A stretch of DNA of 64,000 bases. Origin: Hofstenia miamia (Eukaryota; Xenacoelomorpha; Acoela). The notes below the pieces were generated by a model. It had not been told where the DNA came from and did not search any database. It was given only the letters and a program-made list of their open reading frames with translations. Shown in pieces: positions 46,901 to 60,120 of the stretch (position 1 is the first letter of the stretch; each line of letters starts with the position of its first letter). The position numbers and the translations under genes were made by a program. Location of the stretch: contig SCFE01000038.1 in assembly GCA_004352715.1 (NCBI GenBank), positions 2,073,064 to 2,137,063 on the forward strand, given 5' to 3'.

Positions 46901-49900
46901 TGACGTTTTGAAGTATTCTTTCAAACCTATTTGTGGAATTTAGAAAATTTATGGTTTGAAACGCAATTTTATGTTTGAAAATAGACAGTGAGAACTGAGA
47001 ATCATATAGCCAATTTTGATACTCAATGAGGTATTGTGAGCCTTTTTTCAAAGAATATCTATAAAAGATTACTTTAATTTCGGTTTAAGGTTTTATGATA
47101 AGTTGGACTGTCACAACTCAATATAGTCAAGATTTCTAAACCAACACGCTTTTGGACAATAATCCTAAAAAATTAACAGAAAATTTATAAACTGAGATTT
47201 TATAGGACAAAAGAAAGTCAAAGTAAGTTGTTAGGTCAATAAAGTCAATAATTGCAAATGCGGAAAAACTTTTATAATATTCATTTAGGCAAGGAATAAA
47301 ATCATTAAATAGTGATTCATATTTATGATAAGAACATCGTCAGCAATCTACATTATTCGAAAATTGTCATTTAAAATTTACAACAAATCAATTTTCGTAA
47401 AGTATCAGCAATATAAGTTGTTACCAAATTAATATTTACTTTGTATGTCAAGAGTACTTGCAACTCTTCCCTAAGGCTTAATAATTACTACATAGATATA
47501 GGTTAAGAGAGCAGAATATTTTTAATTTGGGAATTTTTTCAATATTATTTTTGCGGAAATCAGTGATGATGTTTAAAAAATTTTCAGCTAAAATAGTAAA
47601 CACTTCAATTCCCACAATTTACTAATGAAAGAAATTTTAGAAATTGTAAAAAAATAATGTTTAAAATTAACTTTTAGAGTTAAAAATCTAGCTATAGTAC
47701 ATTTTAGATCAATTCATTTAATATTTTGGTTAAATTCTTAAGGCCGAAATTTAAGTTAAATATATAAAAAAACGTCAGTCTTAGTGATAATTCCGCATGT
47801 CATGGCAAATATTGTTTCACAGTGTGTCTTGTGAAACGTTTTTAAATGACAAATTCTCAAAGTGATTAAGATTTAAAATTTCGAATTTTTCTTGTCAAAC
47901 AAAGGCTAAAAGGGCAATATATACATATAACTTTTTTCATCGTATTCTAGAAGACATATTGTTTCCATCAAGCATCACTTCTTTGGAGGACACCTATTTT
48001 CGGAATCGTGAGCAAACCGTTTAAATTATTCAGGCAGGCGAAATCTTAATACATTTTGGCGTGTCTCAACGAACGATACTTGTCCCTTATAATTTCTCTT
48101 TGTACCTTGTTGCTTTTCACGATATTATTTTATATGATTCTTGATTCCACTTGACTCCAAGTCAGAGATTAAAATATCATCAGCATGTGTTATAAGTTTG
48201 CTAGTGCAGGCCTGATATTAAGCAAATATCATGATTGTGTGCAAACGGTAATTGCATTTTTGCAGCAATCAAGCAGCCTTAATGTTGTTTGCAGCTTCAT
48301 GGATGCATCATCTTCGATAAAGAAATGCAAATCGAGCAAAAGAATAACAACGTATGTAAGACCTACATCTTCCACTTATAAAGTCCGCTCTAGTTAGATA
48401 GTGTTTTTTAACAGATACTATTCATAATTTTCTGCGTACATTGGTTTTTTCACATCTGGATTATTTTAATTAGATAAACTGCAGTATGTCCAAAGCAAGG
48501 TTGTTCGTAGTATATTTGGTTTCAGATATAAGTCCATATTTCATTTTAAGTGCTCAAATACATTGTAGAATCTTTTCATCATCTTTTTATCATTACCTAA
48601 AATGTACTTCTCTATATGCTGAAAAAATTATTTCGGTTTTCATGAAGAAAATGAACAGAAACATGGATGTTCCTTCATAATATAAAACTTTATATGTTAG
48701 ATCCCACGTGGAAGGGGAAATTATCTCCCTATTATCTACCTGATCTAGTTAAAAGTTTCTTGAGCTGAACCGTCCCATGCATTTATTACATTTAAGTTTA
48801 AAATTTTTTACAAAAAAACGCCTACGCACTTTACTTATTTATGTAAGACCACAGATAGCTTAACTTAATCACACCCTCGTTTCTTTTCCAATCTCAATAT
48901 TTATTCATTTTTCACTCTTCCAAGTGGCTCCAAAACAGGAATTAGAGTAACATCGTTTATATCAATTTAAGAGTTTTTGCAAGATAGCTACCAATCAGCA
49001 TCAATGCTGTTTAAGTTATAAATAAACAGCTAATTATTAATCCAAATCTTTTGGCCTTTCAATAATTTTGTCTAAGAAAAGTATATCCTAAAAAACTAAA
49101 TTATCCGTCCAAAATTAAGTATCTGTTTTATGTACGATCCGACACATATTACCCCACTCTGAACACTTCCATCTTTGTATTAGGCACAAATGTCGTCACT
49201 ATTCTACAAATTCGCTCGTTAATCTTGAAATACATGAATCAAATGACTGAAATTATCCTCTATAATTTAAATTATAGAAATGCTTTCATGCATACATTGT
49301 CAATCAAAAATAATTTAGTGACGCAATTTTAGATACAAAAAAGTTTAGAAAATCATCAATTGATGTTTCCACTGGAAAATATAAATTTTGTAAAACACAT
49401 TTTTTTTGTGTTTTATTGTACAAGGAAGCAACAGATATCATGTTTATAAAAAAAATCATATAAAAAATTATTGCACATTCCTATCATTCTATAAATTTTG
49501 GCAATCCATATGTAAATTTTTAATTGGTGTGCAAATTTTTAAAGAAATATGTTTACATTTTTAGAATCTAAGAAATGTGTAACGCCACGTTTCGTTTATA
49601 AATTATGCTTCAAAGCATATATAAATCTAATATAACGACTGAATGACTAAACTATAATCTAATTTACAAATCAAAGTTTTTGTATTGGACGTTTACTCTC
49701 TAAATTCACTGGTAGAAATGTTTGAGTTAAGATTTGAAAAAAAATTTTAATTGAAAATAAAATAATTTTTAAAAAATATTTTATACTTTAAATTGCGAAT
49801 TTCCTACTAAATTTGAAATGGATAATTTATCTAAATATTGCTTTCGTGCGGAGCAAGAATTCCTTTTTAATTAAATTCTTCCGTTCGGTTTTATCGACAG

Positions 49901-51364
49901 TCATTTGTAAATTAAACCAATTCAACAAAAATGCAGTTGCAGTCAAGTTACAAGCAATTAGTTTCCTCCGTGTAGGCGGCAAGAGATGCTTAGCTGTTCT
50001 CGAAGAAGTAAGTCAAATGCTACCCAAAACGCGTTATTTGCATCATGCAAAACACCTGTCGAATGTGATTAGCTCACATTTTGAAAAAACCACTGATCTC
50101 TATAGATTTTAAAATTTAAGTACATCCATAGAATTTTCACTTCTAGGATAGCAGAAAGTAGATGTACAATGAATATTTTCCAATAGTAGGCTTAGAATAT
50201 TTGAATGTTTTCTTTAATTATTTGAATATCATCATTGGAAATTGATAATTGACTAAAGAATTTTTAATTCTCTACATGCAATCCACTGACAATATATGAA
50301 AGTATAGCACAAAGATATAAATATTGACTTGGTTAAATTTGAAAATCTATTGTATAGTCAAATACTTAGATAAATCTAGTTTTGAACAAAAGTGTTTGCA
50401 CCACAACATTTATTAATAAAAAGATATAACTAAAATGTTTTTTATAACTTTTGAATCGGATGTATATATTTTGGATGAAATTTGGCAGAAATGTTACGCG
50501 AGAATACTTTGACCCTCCCTGCGAAAGCATCGATCGGCATTTATTTTCGGAACTAGTACATCTAACTATAATTTAATATCCATCCACCAGATTGCTCATT
50601 CAACCATTGCGAACTGACTAAATTACTAAATTTAGTTGTTTTGTGCAATAACGAACATAAAGATAAGAAAATATATCAATATTTCAAGATTTGCTTTTGT
50701 TCTAGTTTTAAGAAAATGCGTTGATTTTTGTAAGAATGTTTTTTGAAAGTTAATATAAGGCAGTTGAATTTTATGAAACAATTTCCAGCATTCGATTACT
50801 AAATAATCTGTACTAAGCAATTTATATTTATTCAAATGTTACCACTCTGTTAAAGGTAAATTTATGTTACCAAAGAAAACGTTTTTTTGTGAAAATTCAC
50901 ATATTAGCATCTTTAAATAAAGAAACGAAATTTATGACATTTAGTTATAAATGCTGCTTGATAACTATAGTCATTCTGACTTGTAATTCAATTGTTAACA
51001 ATTATTTTGGAAATAATTTAAAAATTAACACAAAATTTATACAAAATTCTATTTGAAATTTAGTGTAGAAAAAATATTTTTAAACAACTTTACAACGAAA
51101 AATTTTACGTAATAATAATGGAAAACTTTAAAAACCATACATTCAAACTTTCATGAAATTCCATTTTAAATATTTGATCTTCTCTACAGTATCAGTGTTA
51201 GCCAATTTATTTCTGCAAAATTTAACACAATAACTTTAATTTTTAGAACTAAGCTCAACTTTGACATTGTAAATGCAAATTTTTAGGTCATTTTTTAATC
51301 AGAATTTAGTTTTCATCTTCTACGCCTGTGAAGGGCACTTTAAAGACTATCTCCACAAATATAT

Positions 51365-51369
<5 letters not shown>
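43951..51369. other. About 7.4 kb of A+T-rich sequence with no recognised gene
   Basis: No transposon, RNA or gene is identified. Open frames at 45322-45585 (minus, 87 codons), 46267-46485 (minus), 48185-48397, 48486-48680 and 49813-50112 (plus, 99 codons) have no motif I recognise. The 49813-50112 frame is the least A+T biased of them, but I see no evidence that it is an exon. Confidence 0.45.
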
Positions 51370-51401
<32 letters not shown>

Positions 51402-51402
51402 N
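51370..51402. repeat. (AT)n run ending at a single-N join
   Basis: The AT run is followed by a lone N at 51402. The next base starts copy 2 of the long repeat, so the apparent inner boundary of that repeat is a scaffold join, not a proven element end. Confidence 0.85.
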
Positions 51403-53750
51403 TTTAGTGCTCCTTTCTGATCAATAAAGTCTCCATAAATTCAATTACCAAACGAAACACTTTCCCATATCAGCGTATCTCACGCTCATTATGTTTTAGG
51501 TAATTGGCAGTTGAAAATATTTATCTACCTGATTTTAGATGGAATCAATAATCATAAAAAATATCAAAATAATTCTGTATCTAAAACGTACAAAAATATT
51601 GAATCATTTCTATTCGAATTTCCGAAAATAACTTTAAATTTAACTAATTTACTCCAAATACATAGTTACTTTTGATGGGGCAATTGACTATGCATTTTTT
51701 TACAATGGCTTTTACAGTCAGCAGGTGACAATGACCGCAAATTGAAATTGAAAAGTTCGTTGCAGTCGATTTAAGAATTAGCGTGACCACCAACGGAATA
51801 TTTTAATATATGTTCCAAAAATATTAAGATTGTTAGCTAATAAATAATTCAGTCCAAAATTATATTCATTCCAACATAATATTCCCCTATGAAAATACAC
51901 ATGTGTAAATGTTTTTTTCTGTTAGGTTTAGTAGACTAATTTATTACCAAGTATTGCCAAAATATAGAGAATGATATATGAAGAACAAAAAAATAAATTC
52001 CATTTAAATTTTGCATGTCAATTATCACTCTAGAATTAATTACCATGATCATAAATGTACGAATTCCTTAGCAAGTTCTTTAGAAAATATATAATTATTT
52101 TTATAAAGATAGATCCAACACAGAGCTTATTTGCCATTTTAATATAATTGAGTTAGCAAATCTGCTAGGGATCTTTTATTAGGAATCGATAACACTAATT
52201 TAGTTCAGTGTTGTAAATGAGTCAAGATATTTTGAACCAACCCAACCCAACCCAAAATTCAACATATGAAATTTAAACCAACACAACACCAAGTATTTTT
52301 AAGCTTTCAGTACGTTTGACTCAACGTAATGTTGTGTCAAGATGTGAACCAAATATGACACAACTATAATTTGAATACCTTTGCATGTTTTTGTTTCATA
52401 ATCAATATGCATAAACACAATTGAAAAGAAACACATATAAAAAGTATTAAAGAGTAAAATAGATTAAACGTCAATGTTTTTATTCTGAAATTTAAGAAAT
52501 TAACTCAAACAATATTGTTTTAAAACATTGATCTAAACTGCTTATCCATGTTTGTATATTATTTTATTGCTTGACTCAACTTAACCCAAAATATTACCAC
52601 AAAATGTGTCCCAACCCATTGGTTAGTTTGGATCACCCCATTCCATTTACAGCCTAGATCGATAGCAATTTATAGAACAAATGTGTTTCTTCGCTTGTGT
52701 CAATTAAAATTTTTGTATTTGTAATTAAGAAACATATTTTTATTTTAAAAATTTTGTCTGATTATTAGTTATATTTTGTCATTCGATGAGAGAATGGCAA
52801 TTAATCAATCGTTTCATATTGATAGAGAACTCTTTGTTGAATACTTCGTCAAATCTCACGTCACATTAATTGAAAAAATGACTTAAATTGCGTCGTTAAT
52901 GCAGTAACAAAACTATACATCCATTTTCAAGCATCGTAAGAAAATGAAAATTGCCAGAATTCTAATTTTTGCGAACAGGCTAAGTTAAGAATTCTTGCTT
53001 GCTCAGAATATTTCAAAATGTGTTAAAAGTCATTTTTAAATATTAATTGTGACTCTGATCTATCTGTTGTGCAGAAAGACGAAGGAATTACTTCATTTTT
53101 TTGCAGAATTTAATCAATATGGATGCACCAATGCAAGGCTAGCTTTTTTATTAATTCCTCTTTTTTTCTTGATATTGGATTCAAAGGTTGCAAAACCGAG
53201 AAAAATGTTTCTGTTTTCGATTTACAATTAATCATGGTTGTGCAATAGACTGCACACGCTTTGCGGCAGAAATTTATGTAAAGAATGCTGGGCGTAACCT
53301 AATAGCTTGACAACAGAGTTTACGAATATGGCAATGATTTGCTAGCGACGCTAAGCAATGCCTTATCAAGCGGCTTCAAGTAGTCTTGAACTTTCCTGCT
53401 TGAATTGTATTTTATAAAATGCCTTGTTTAAATTAAGTCAAGTTCACTGAGCTCTCAAAAATAGGATCTTCTAATAAGTTGGTGGTAGTTCTTTCTCAGT
53501 TGTTTACACGTCCTTGTGTAATAGCTGCAAAAATTCTCCTGAGAACTAAAAATATATTCATTCACAGTTGTGAAGAGTTTCTTTGGAATCTGGAAAAACA
53601 GGAAACCTGTCTAATTGAGCATGACAGTTTTTAGTAAGGCTTTGATGCATTTGTAATAATTTAATAAAATAATTTCATAAATTTTTTAAATATGCTTAAT
53701 GCAGCTGTCTTTGACTTCAAGACATCAAATTCTAGCAAATTTTTTTCAAT
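51403..53750 (-). repeat. 2.3-kb interspersed repeat, copy 2 (inverted)
   Basis: Reverse complement of 2948-5306 with scattered substitutions and small indels. It includes the CCAACCCAACCCAACCC block (52238-52254) matching the GGGTT array of copy 1. About 73 bp at 53407-53479 (starting GTATTTTATAAAATGCC) are absent from copy 1. Homology can be followed to about 53750, where copy 1 enters a gap, so the true outer end is unknown and may lie further right. The plus-strand open frame 53049-53231 (60 codons) carries no known domain. Confidence 0.85.
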
Positions 53751-54989
53751 GATTTATATCCACACATTAATTTCATGAAAAATTGGTCCACTAGGAGAAA
53801 GAAGTTTGGATTTTAGATGATTTTTTGGTCTAGGCTTTGACAAAAATTATTATTTAATATCTTAAGAGCAAATAAAACAAACAAATTCTATGCATAGAAA
53901 TATGATCATTGTACCAAAAAATTGGATACATTTCATTCATCAGTTTATTTGATCATAATAATGAGGGAGGAAATGTAGACAGATCATCTGGAACAAGTTG
54001 AAAAGGTATCAGAAAAATTTGAAATGCTGGTTTAGGATGAAACAGAAGAAAAAAGGTTTTCGCAAAAAAAATTGTCTAGAAAGGCTTTTCCAACCATTTT
54101 TGTGAGTTCGGTTTGCAATTAACGCAGAGGTGTTTACAAAATATACTTCAAGAAAATTTAATTTGTTCCAAAAAATCAGCCAATATTCCCCAGTTGAGAC
54201 TAATTGAAAATATTTCGCAATGCTACATAAATTTTTCATAAAAGAAATTTGAAAGCAGAAGATACAGAACAGTTGAAAGGCGGTTAAAATATTACATTAA
54301 AAATTGATTCAACAGTTGTACGACTCATGATAGCTGATGTTGAGCACAATCTGAGAAAACCGAGAAATGATTCATATCATTAATACATGCTTTGATTATT
54401 GCTATCATATAAATTTAGGCATAAAATTTATAGTTTTTGAAATACTTGAATAATTTATTTCATCCAAATTTAGAATTTCTGACAGTAAGATATTTTCATT
54501 ACTGAACTACAATATTTGAATATATTTGCATAACAATTAACTTATATTTATTTTGTAAAAACATATCTTTTCAACAAATAAATGTCCCATTATTTGTTCT
54601 ATCACCAAAAAAGTAAGTTTCCTTTAGGAATTTGCAAATTTAATATCACTGATGTCAGAAGATATGTTAAATTCAAATTATATTAAATATTTCGTCACAC
54701 GAATTTTTTGAATTAAAGTTCTCGGTTAATGGATTTATTCGAATATTGGAATTTTGAAATTTCTCCCGAATTTCCGTAATCTCTACTTGATTAATTAAAA
54801 ATTATTGGAGATTATCTATTAAGTGAGAGATTCACGATATAAGGTGCAAATTTATTAATATTAATATTCAAAATGAAGGTCTTGAGGAGGTGGTTGGTGG
54901 TGGTACTAATCACTAGTATCAAAAATAATCCTCCATTATGATATATTAAAAGATGAAATGTTTGCTGTTCACATTGCCAAAAAATTATA
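53751..54989. other. Sequence with no firmly recognised feature
   Basis: May contain more of the long repeat at its left edge. The minus-strand open frame 54009-54239 shows no motif. Confidence 0.4.
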
Positions 54990-55092
54990 TATAAATAAAT
55001 AAATAAATAAATATATATATATATATATATATACATCAGGTATTTAGTCAATGTAGTGGGTTGCTTAGAAATTTTTTCAATAAATCTATAGA

Positions 55093-55128
<36 letters not shown>

Positions 55129-55796
55129 CCAGTGATTATCACTCTTGCATAGGGAAACAAGAATCCTATTTTTATTACAATCTTCTTTCNNNNNNNNNNN
55201 NNNNNNNNNNNNNNNNNNNNNNNNNNNNNNNNNNNNNNNNNNNNNNNNNNNNNNNNNNNNNNNNNNNNNNNNNNNNNNNNNNNNNNNNNNNNNNNNNNNN
55301 NNNNNNNNNNNNNNNNNNNNNNNNNNNNNNNNNNNNNNNNNNNNNNNNNNNNNNNNNNNNNNNNNNNNNNNNNNNNNNNNNNNNNNNNNNNNNNNNNNNN
55401 NNNNNNNNNNNNNNNNNNNNNNNNNNNNNNNNNNNNNNNNNNNNNNNNNNNNNNNNNNNNNNNNNNNNNNNNNNNNNNNNNNNNNNNNNNNNNNNNNNNN
55501 NNNNNNNNNNNNNNNNNNNNNNNNNNNNNNNNNNNNNNNNNNNNNNNNNNNNNNNNNNNNNNNNNNNNNNNNNNNNNNNNNNNNNNNNNNNNNNNNNNNN
55601 NNNNNNNNNNNNNNNNNNNNNNNNNNNNNNNNNNNNNNNNNNNNNNNNNNNNNNNNNNNNNNNNNNNNNNNNNNNNNNNNNNNNNNNNNNNNNNNNNNNN
55701 NNNNNNNNNNNNNNNNNNNNNNNNNNNNNNNNNNNNNNNNNNNNNNNNNNNNNNNNNNNNNNNNNNNNNNNNNNNNNNNNNNNNNNNNNNNNNNNN
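54990..55796. repeat. (AAAT)n and (AT)n microsatellites and a 607-N gap
   Basis: An AAAT tetranucleotide run (54990-55011) passes directly into (AT)n (to about 55032). A second AT run lies at about 55094-55124. Ns span 55190-55796. Confidence 0.9.
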
Positions 55797-55799
55797 ATA

Positions 55800-56353
55800 T
55801 ACAGGGTGTAACAAAAGTAACCAGACGCTTCATTTTACGAGAAATCTAACTTTATTCAGAAGAGTAGGAATAAAAAACGAATCATTCATCGTAGAATATG
55901 CAGTGTAGCGAGTCTAAAACAACTTACTGAGGTTATAATGTCCAAAACGATGAATCATAAAAGAAGAAAGTATTCATAGCAAATGTTCAAAATGATGAGC
56001 ATCACGTGCAATACATTTGTTAACCTAGTCCAAGAACAGATCGGCACATCTTGTTCACCAAATCTAATGGTATGGCACAAATTTCTTCGGTAATAGTAGA
56101 TCGTCGATAGTGCGTGGGTTTCCGCCATAAACTTTGTTCTTTAGTAAACCCCACAGAAAAAAGTCTGGTACAGTCAGGTCCGGAGACCGTGCAGGCCAAT
56201 CGATGAGGCCTCAGCGACCAATCCACCTGTTGGGAAACTGGTTGTCCAACCACTCTCGCACAATAAGTGAATAATTGGGCTGAGCTCCATCACAGTTAAA
56301 TTTTTATAAATTTTCATTTTGCTAGCGTCTGGTTACTTTTGTTACACCCTGTA
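55800..56353 (-). mobile_element. Internally deleted Tc1/mariner-type element
   Basis: A 550-bp element (55802-56351) with perfect 27-bp terminal inverted repeats (CAGGGTGTAACAAAAGTAAC at the outer 20 bases, 55802-55828 and 56325-56351), flanked by TA on both sides (55800-55801 and 56352-56353), the target duplication of this superfamily. It holds only the C-terminal part of a transposase on the minus strand; a full element would be about 1.2-1.4 kb. The intact ends mean it could once have been mobilised in trans. The left TA touches a gap. Confidence 0.9.
55974..56297 (-). pseudogene. Mariner-like transposase C-terminal part (DD41D-like spacing)
   Basis: A single minus-strand frame reads NCDGAQPNYSLIVREWLDNQ, FPNRWIGR, stop, GLIDWPARSPDL, TVPDFFLWGLLKNKVYGGNP, RTIDDL, then after further stops CIARDAHHFEHLL. 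This is the conserved C-terminal half of a DDE transposase common in arthropods: DGA carries the second catalytic Asp and PDFFLWG the third acidic residue (Asp). Forty-one codons lie between these two Asp codons. Four in-frame stops (about 56211, 56064, 56055 and 56025) kill the frame. The first catalytic Asp and the DNA-binding domain are deleted; only 27 bp separate the coding remnant from the right terminal repeat. Confidence 0.85.
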
Positions 56354-57434
56354 TATGTTTATTCTAGATGCAGAACTTTAATTGTCATTTCATTGCATTA
56401 CCCAATAAAATTCCAAAGGAAAACTACATTATGTAGAATAAGTGCATTACACTTCCATTTAAAAGTTACAATGACGTTTTATATTACTTTCTAATGACAT
56501 TGACATTTTCATTTCATAAAAAAACTTTTTCAAATTGAATTTGCACTATTATAATTATAGTTGAAGGGTCTTAAATTAGCTCTCTCTACATTCGCCTGTG
56601 AATTTTGTTCTCTAGGAATCAACAAAGGCATCGTTGAGCCATTGTATTGCTAACATTTTGTAATATTTTTTTGTCTCGCAAACATTGTTTGTGTTATTTA
56701 ATTATGTGTTCTTCTTTTGTTGGCTGCTGTTTAAATATTTTGAAGAAAGGATTGAGAAAATTTAATTATTTCTCTGAATGCTTCTTTTGTTTTTAACAGG
56801 TTTTCCATTTATAAAATGGTGCAATATTTCAATTAATTGTTCAATATTGGTTATTCATATTTTAAATGCAAAATGGGACTTTAATGTATTAAACTAGAAT
56901 TAACGTGTCTATGTGTTTATCCTTCCAAAACTCATAGATTTAGAAATAAAAATTTATGAAATATTAATATTTGCTTCAACGGCTATACATCGTGTAGCTT
57001 AACAGTAGTGATTAATAAAGAAACTTATTGTGGTATTGAATATCGAGAAGTATTTTAATGAGCCTGCAATATTGATCTATATTCGAATTAGAATACACAT
57101 AATCACTAAATGAATAATGAAGAAAATGTCAAAAGGACACCATAGATACAATTTTTTATTGCACTCATTATATCTTTATAATTTATTTGCGTTTATTCAG
57201 AAGGAACTTCACTTTTGGTGGATACATTTTTTTATTTCATTTCTAATACTGTGAAACTTTCTGTTACATTTGGCATATATTTTGGGTCTCAGGATCATGG
57301 AACCAAAACACGATGCTGTCCAACATCCTTAGTCAATGCTTGACTATAGCAAATAGATTTTCTACGGGGACTGATGTCTGGTGAATTTCCAGACCACGAG
57401 AGCACAGTATAAGAATGAGAAGATTAGGCTTTAA
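56354..57434. other. Sequence with no recognised feature
   Basis: About 1.1 kb, nothing recognised. Confidence 0.45.
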
Positions 57435-57780
57435 AGAAAAAAACTCGAGATCTTGTATAAGTTCCTAATTGTTTCAAAGTTAACATATTGTTGTTCTGTC
57501 TGGGGTGGAGCTTCAAAATATCTGCTAGATTGTTTAGATAAAGTCCAGAAAAAAGCAGTTAGAATGAAAATAATAGAAAAATATACTTCGATAAGAACTT
57601 TGATAAGAAAGGCTCATGAAAAAATTTTTAATAATATAAATCAAATTGAATAAGACCCTATATTCAATAACATCATTCCTAAAATAAAAAAAAACATACT
57701 CACTATGAGCAGGAGATTAACATTGTCCCAAACAGGCTACATAGATTTTTTAAATCTTAATTGGATGTGTATCCGTTTTT
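57435..57780 (+). pseudogene. LINE reverse transcriptase C-terminal fragment (CR1/Jockey type)
   Basis: The frame reads LEILYKFLIVSKLTYCCSVW, GGASKYLLDCLDKVQKKAVR, then TLIRKAHEKIFNNINQIE and a stop at 57651-57653. The same frame resumes with DPIFNNIIPKIKKN and MSRRLTLSQTGYIDFLN. SKLTYCxxVWGGxSKxxLxxLxxVQxKAxR is the post-palm/thumb signature of CR1, Jockey and L2-like LINEs, and RRxxLSQTxYxxxFLN fits their extreme C terminus. The fragment is 5'-truncated, as usual for LINE insertions, and no poly(A) or short-repeat tail is clear. Confidence 0.75.
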
Positions 57781-58210
57781 AAAAAAAAATTATTAATTTA
57801 TTTATTTTAATTTCAGATCAAAATATCGATTCTTACGAACATTCCAAATGGAATCCAAATCCGTATCCATGTTGGATTCGAATTCACGGATTGCAAGATT
57901 AGAATTTTTGTAGAAGGCAGCACTGCATCTCAAAATTTCTGTTCGAAATGGGCACCTACATTTTTTAAACAAAAATATTATTTTTGCATAAATAATATTT
58001 TGCATTTAGTGCTCTTTGGGTAAAGCGTAAATGATATTTTTTAAATGAATTCTTCTTTCGTAAAGTAGTCTTGTAAATGTTTATACATCAATGCCATTTC
58101 ACTAGCAATAACAATTAATAGCAAATGTTTTTGCAATAGATATTTTGTATCTGAGTTGGATTCGGATTCGTATCTAGGTTCGGATTTGCAACTCTCTTGT
58201 TTGAATAGTC
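57781..58210. repeat. GGATTC-rich block with inverted arrangement
   Basis: GGAATCCAAATCCGTATCCA (57849-57868) with nearby TTGGATTCG is answered by GGATTCGGATTCGTATC and GGTTCGGAT at about 58159-58191, roughly the reverse complement. The layout suggests a short foldback-type or nonautonomous DNA element, but the ends and a target duplication are not visible. Confidence 0.4.
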
Positions 58211-60120
58211 AAATTGAAACTGAAATGAAAAAGTACTTAAGTAAAGGCCTAATAATAAAGTAGTGTTAAAGGAAGGGGGCATTGTGAAATTCTCCTCCCC
58301 TATCATGTATTGAACATGGATTTTCTTTGTTTGAATAAAAAAATATTTTTTAAAAACTAAGAAATATTATAAACTAAGGTCCATCTTTTCAATATTTTGA
58401 TTATTTGTGAGGGCTCCATCGTATTTGTGCTAACTCAACTTGATCCCAACTGAGATGCCCCGTCCAAAAATCCTGATAAGATATTATATTGCACTTAACA
58501 GTACTTAATTTTATGTGAAATTAGATGATTTATCCAGTGATAAGACATATTTTACATCTATTTTACAGAATCAGTTATCCAAAAATTCTATTAATTGATA
58601 CAACTTTGCAATTATTAAATTTTGAAATATAATTTTATTTTTTGTCTACTCGCAGTTTTTTAGCTCATTTTTGAAACGTTTCTTTTAGTAGGAAGATTGT
58701 CTAGCTTTCCATAGGCTCTCCATTTTCTACCAACACTCTGTATTTGTCATTTTGTAGGATACACTTTATTCTCCCTTTGTGGTAGTTTAATATTGTTATT
58801 TCAATGACTATCCTACTTTTTTCACTTTAACTTTCACTACTACAGTATGTCTGTTAGCCTCAATGAGCTCAATCGTCTTCTTACAAAGTAGCCAATTTTC
58901 TCATTTTCTTTGTACCAGTGTTCTTTATTCTCAGTTTTATCATCGTTGTCATTTATTTTTGTTCTTAATATTTCCTGTTTCTTTGAAAAACATAACGAAA
59001 TTTTCTCAGAATTATACCTAAACCAAGGCACTATGCATGGTGTAAAAAGCATGCATTTAAGATCATTTTAGAACACTATTAATAATATTAATAAATGTTT
59101 TAATTAATACTTTGAAATCATACCTAAATTTTCTTTGTAGATATTTTTTTTATCTGAGTGCTTCTAAAGCATTGCCATTATTAGTAGTATTTTACATTGC
59201 AATTGTTTTACAACACTTTCTAAATTTTTTTATTGGTTTAGCTGAAATTTATTATCTAAGCCTTATATTTCAAGTAATCCAGATTGAAAACGTTAATAAA
59301 TAATAATGTTTTGATTAATCATTTTCAGTAATTCAACTGTCCTAGACGGATTGCGAGACCTAATCTCCATCTAAATTATACTTTTTACAATATTAATAAG
59401 GAAACGAGTTTTCTGTACAATTGAGTCTTTATAGAGATAATCGAATTTAGTGTTGAAAAATGAATCGTACATTCAAAGAAAATGAAAAAAACATATTTTC
59501 TCCAAAATAATGCTTTACTGCACTACCAATAATATAGTTTCCCATATCCCATTGAGGAAAATATAAAGCGATTGTTTAGCATATTTATACGTAGTAAAGT
59601 CTTTAATAATTCCCTCCTTTGTTCATAGATGTAGTCTTTGTCGAACAATTTCTAAATACCAAAATTTAATTATGCTAAGTAGCTAATATCAGCAACAATG
59701 TTGTTTGGCCAAAGGGTTTCCTTGAGTTTTAATATATTAAATTAATGCTTTGCAAACTTAATGCTTTTAGTTGTTTCTTACTGGGCTTATTAAAGAGCTG
59801 GAGGGTTTCTCTGAGTATGTCACCCAACAGTTATCTAATCAAATAAATTTTAAGTGATTTGGTGATTATATTCTAAGAAGCGGTAAAATTCTACTTATTG
59901 ATTTTCTACATTTAATTTATATTTTCATAATATTGAATTTCGGTTATAGCATTTGTCTAAATAGTAATGAAATTTTGATTATGCTATTGAGTGCAATGAT
60001 CATATGAAAATACTGATGATGATAACGCTGATTGATGGCATTATGATTCTGAAGTTGCATAATATGTTGAATTCCAATCCATGTCAATGATGGGCATTCA
60101 ATAAAAAACTGTACTCGACC
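58211..60120. other. Sequence with no recognised feature
   Basis: About 1.9 kb. Short open frames (58840-59052 minus, 59112-59303 plus, 59944-60126 minus) show no known motif. Confidence 0.45.

Noticed and set aside
48175-48200. CUGAUGA-like string on the minus strand as a second hammerhead
   Set aside because: No GAAA core and no stem II at a usable distance. Similar strings near 12502 and 60013 fail for the same reason.
49813-50112. 99-codon plus-strand open frame as a host exon
   Set aside because: No recognised domain, no clear splice context, and its length is not decisive in 64 kb.
54000-54400. Possible Tc1-like C-terminal remnant (PQLRLIENIS, VEHNLRKPRND)
   Set aside because: The resemblance rests on a few short stretches in different frames and is too weak to report as a feature.
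56020-56253. 77-codon minus-strand open frame inside the mariner-like element
   Set aside because: It is in the wrong frame. The transposase motifs (DGA...SPDL...PDFFLWG) lie in another minus-strand frame that contains stops.
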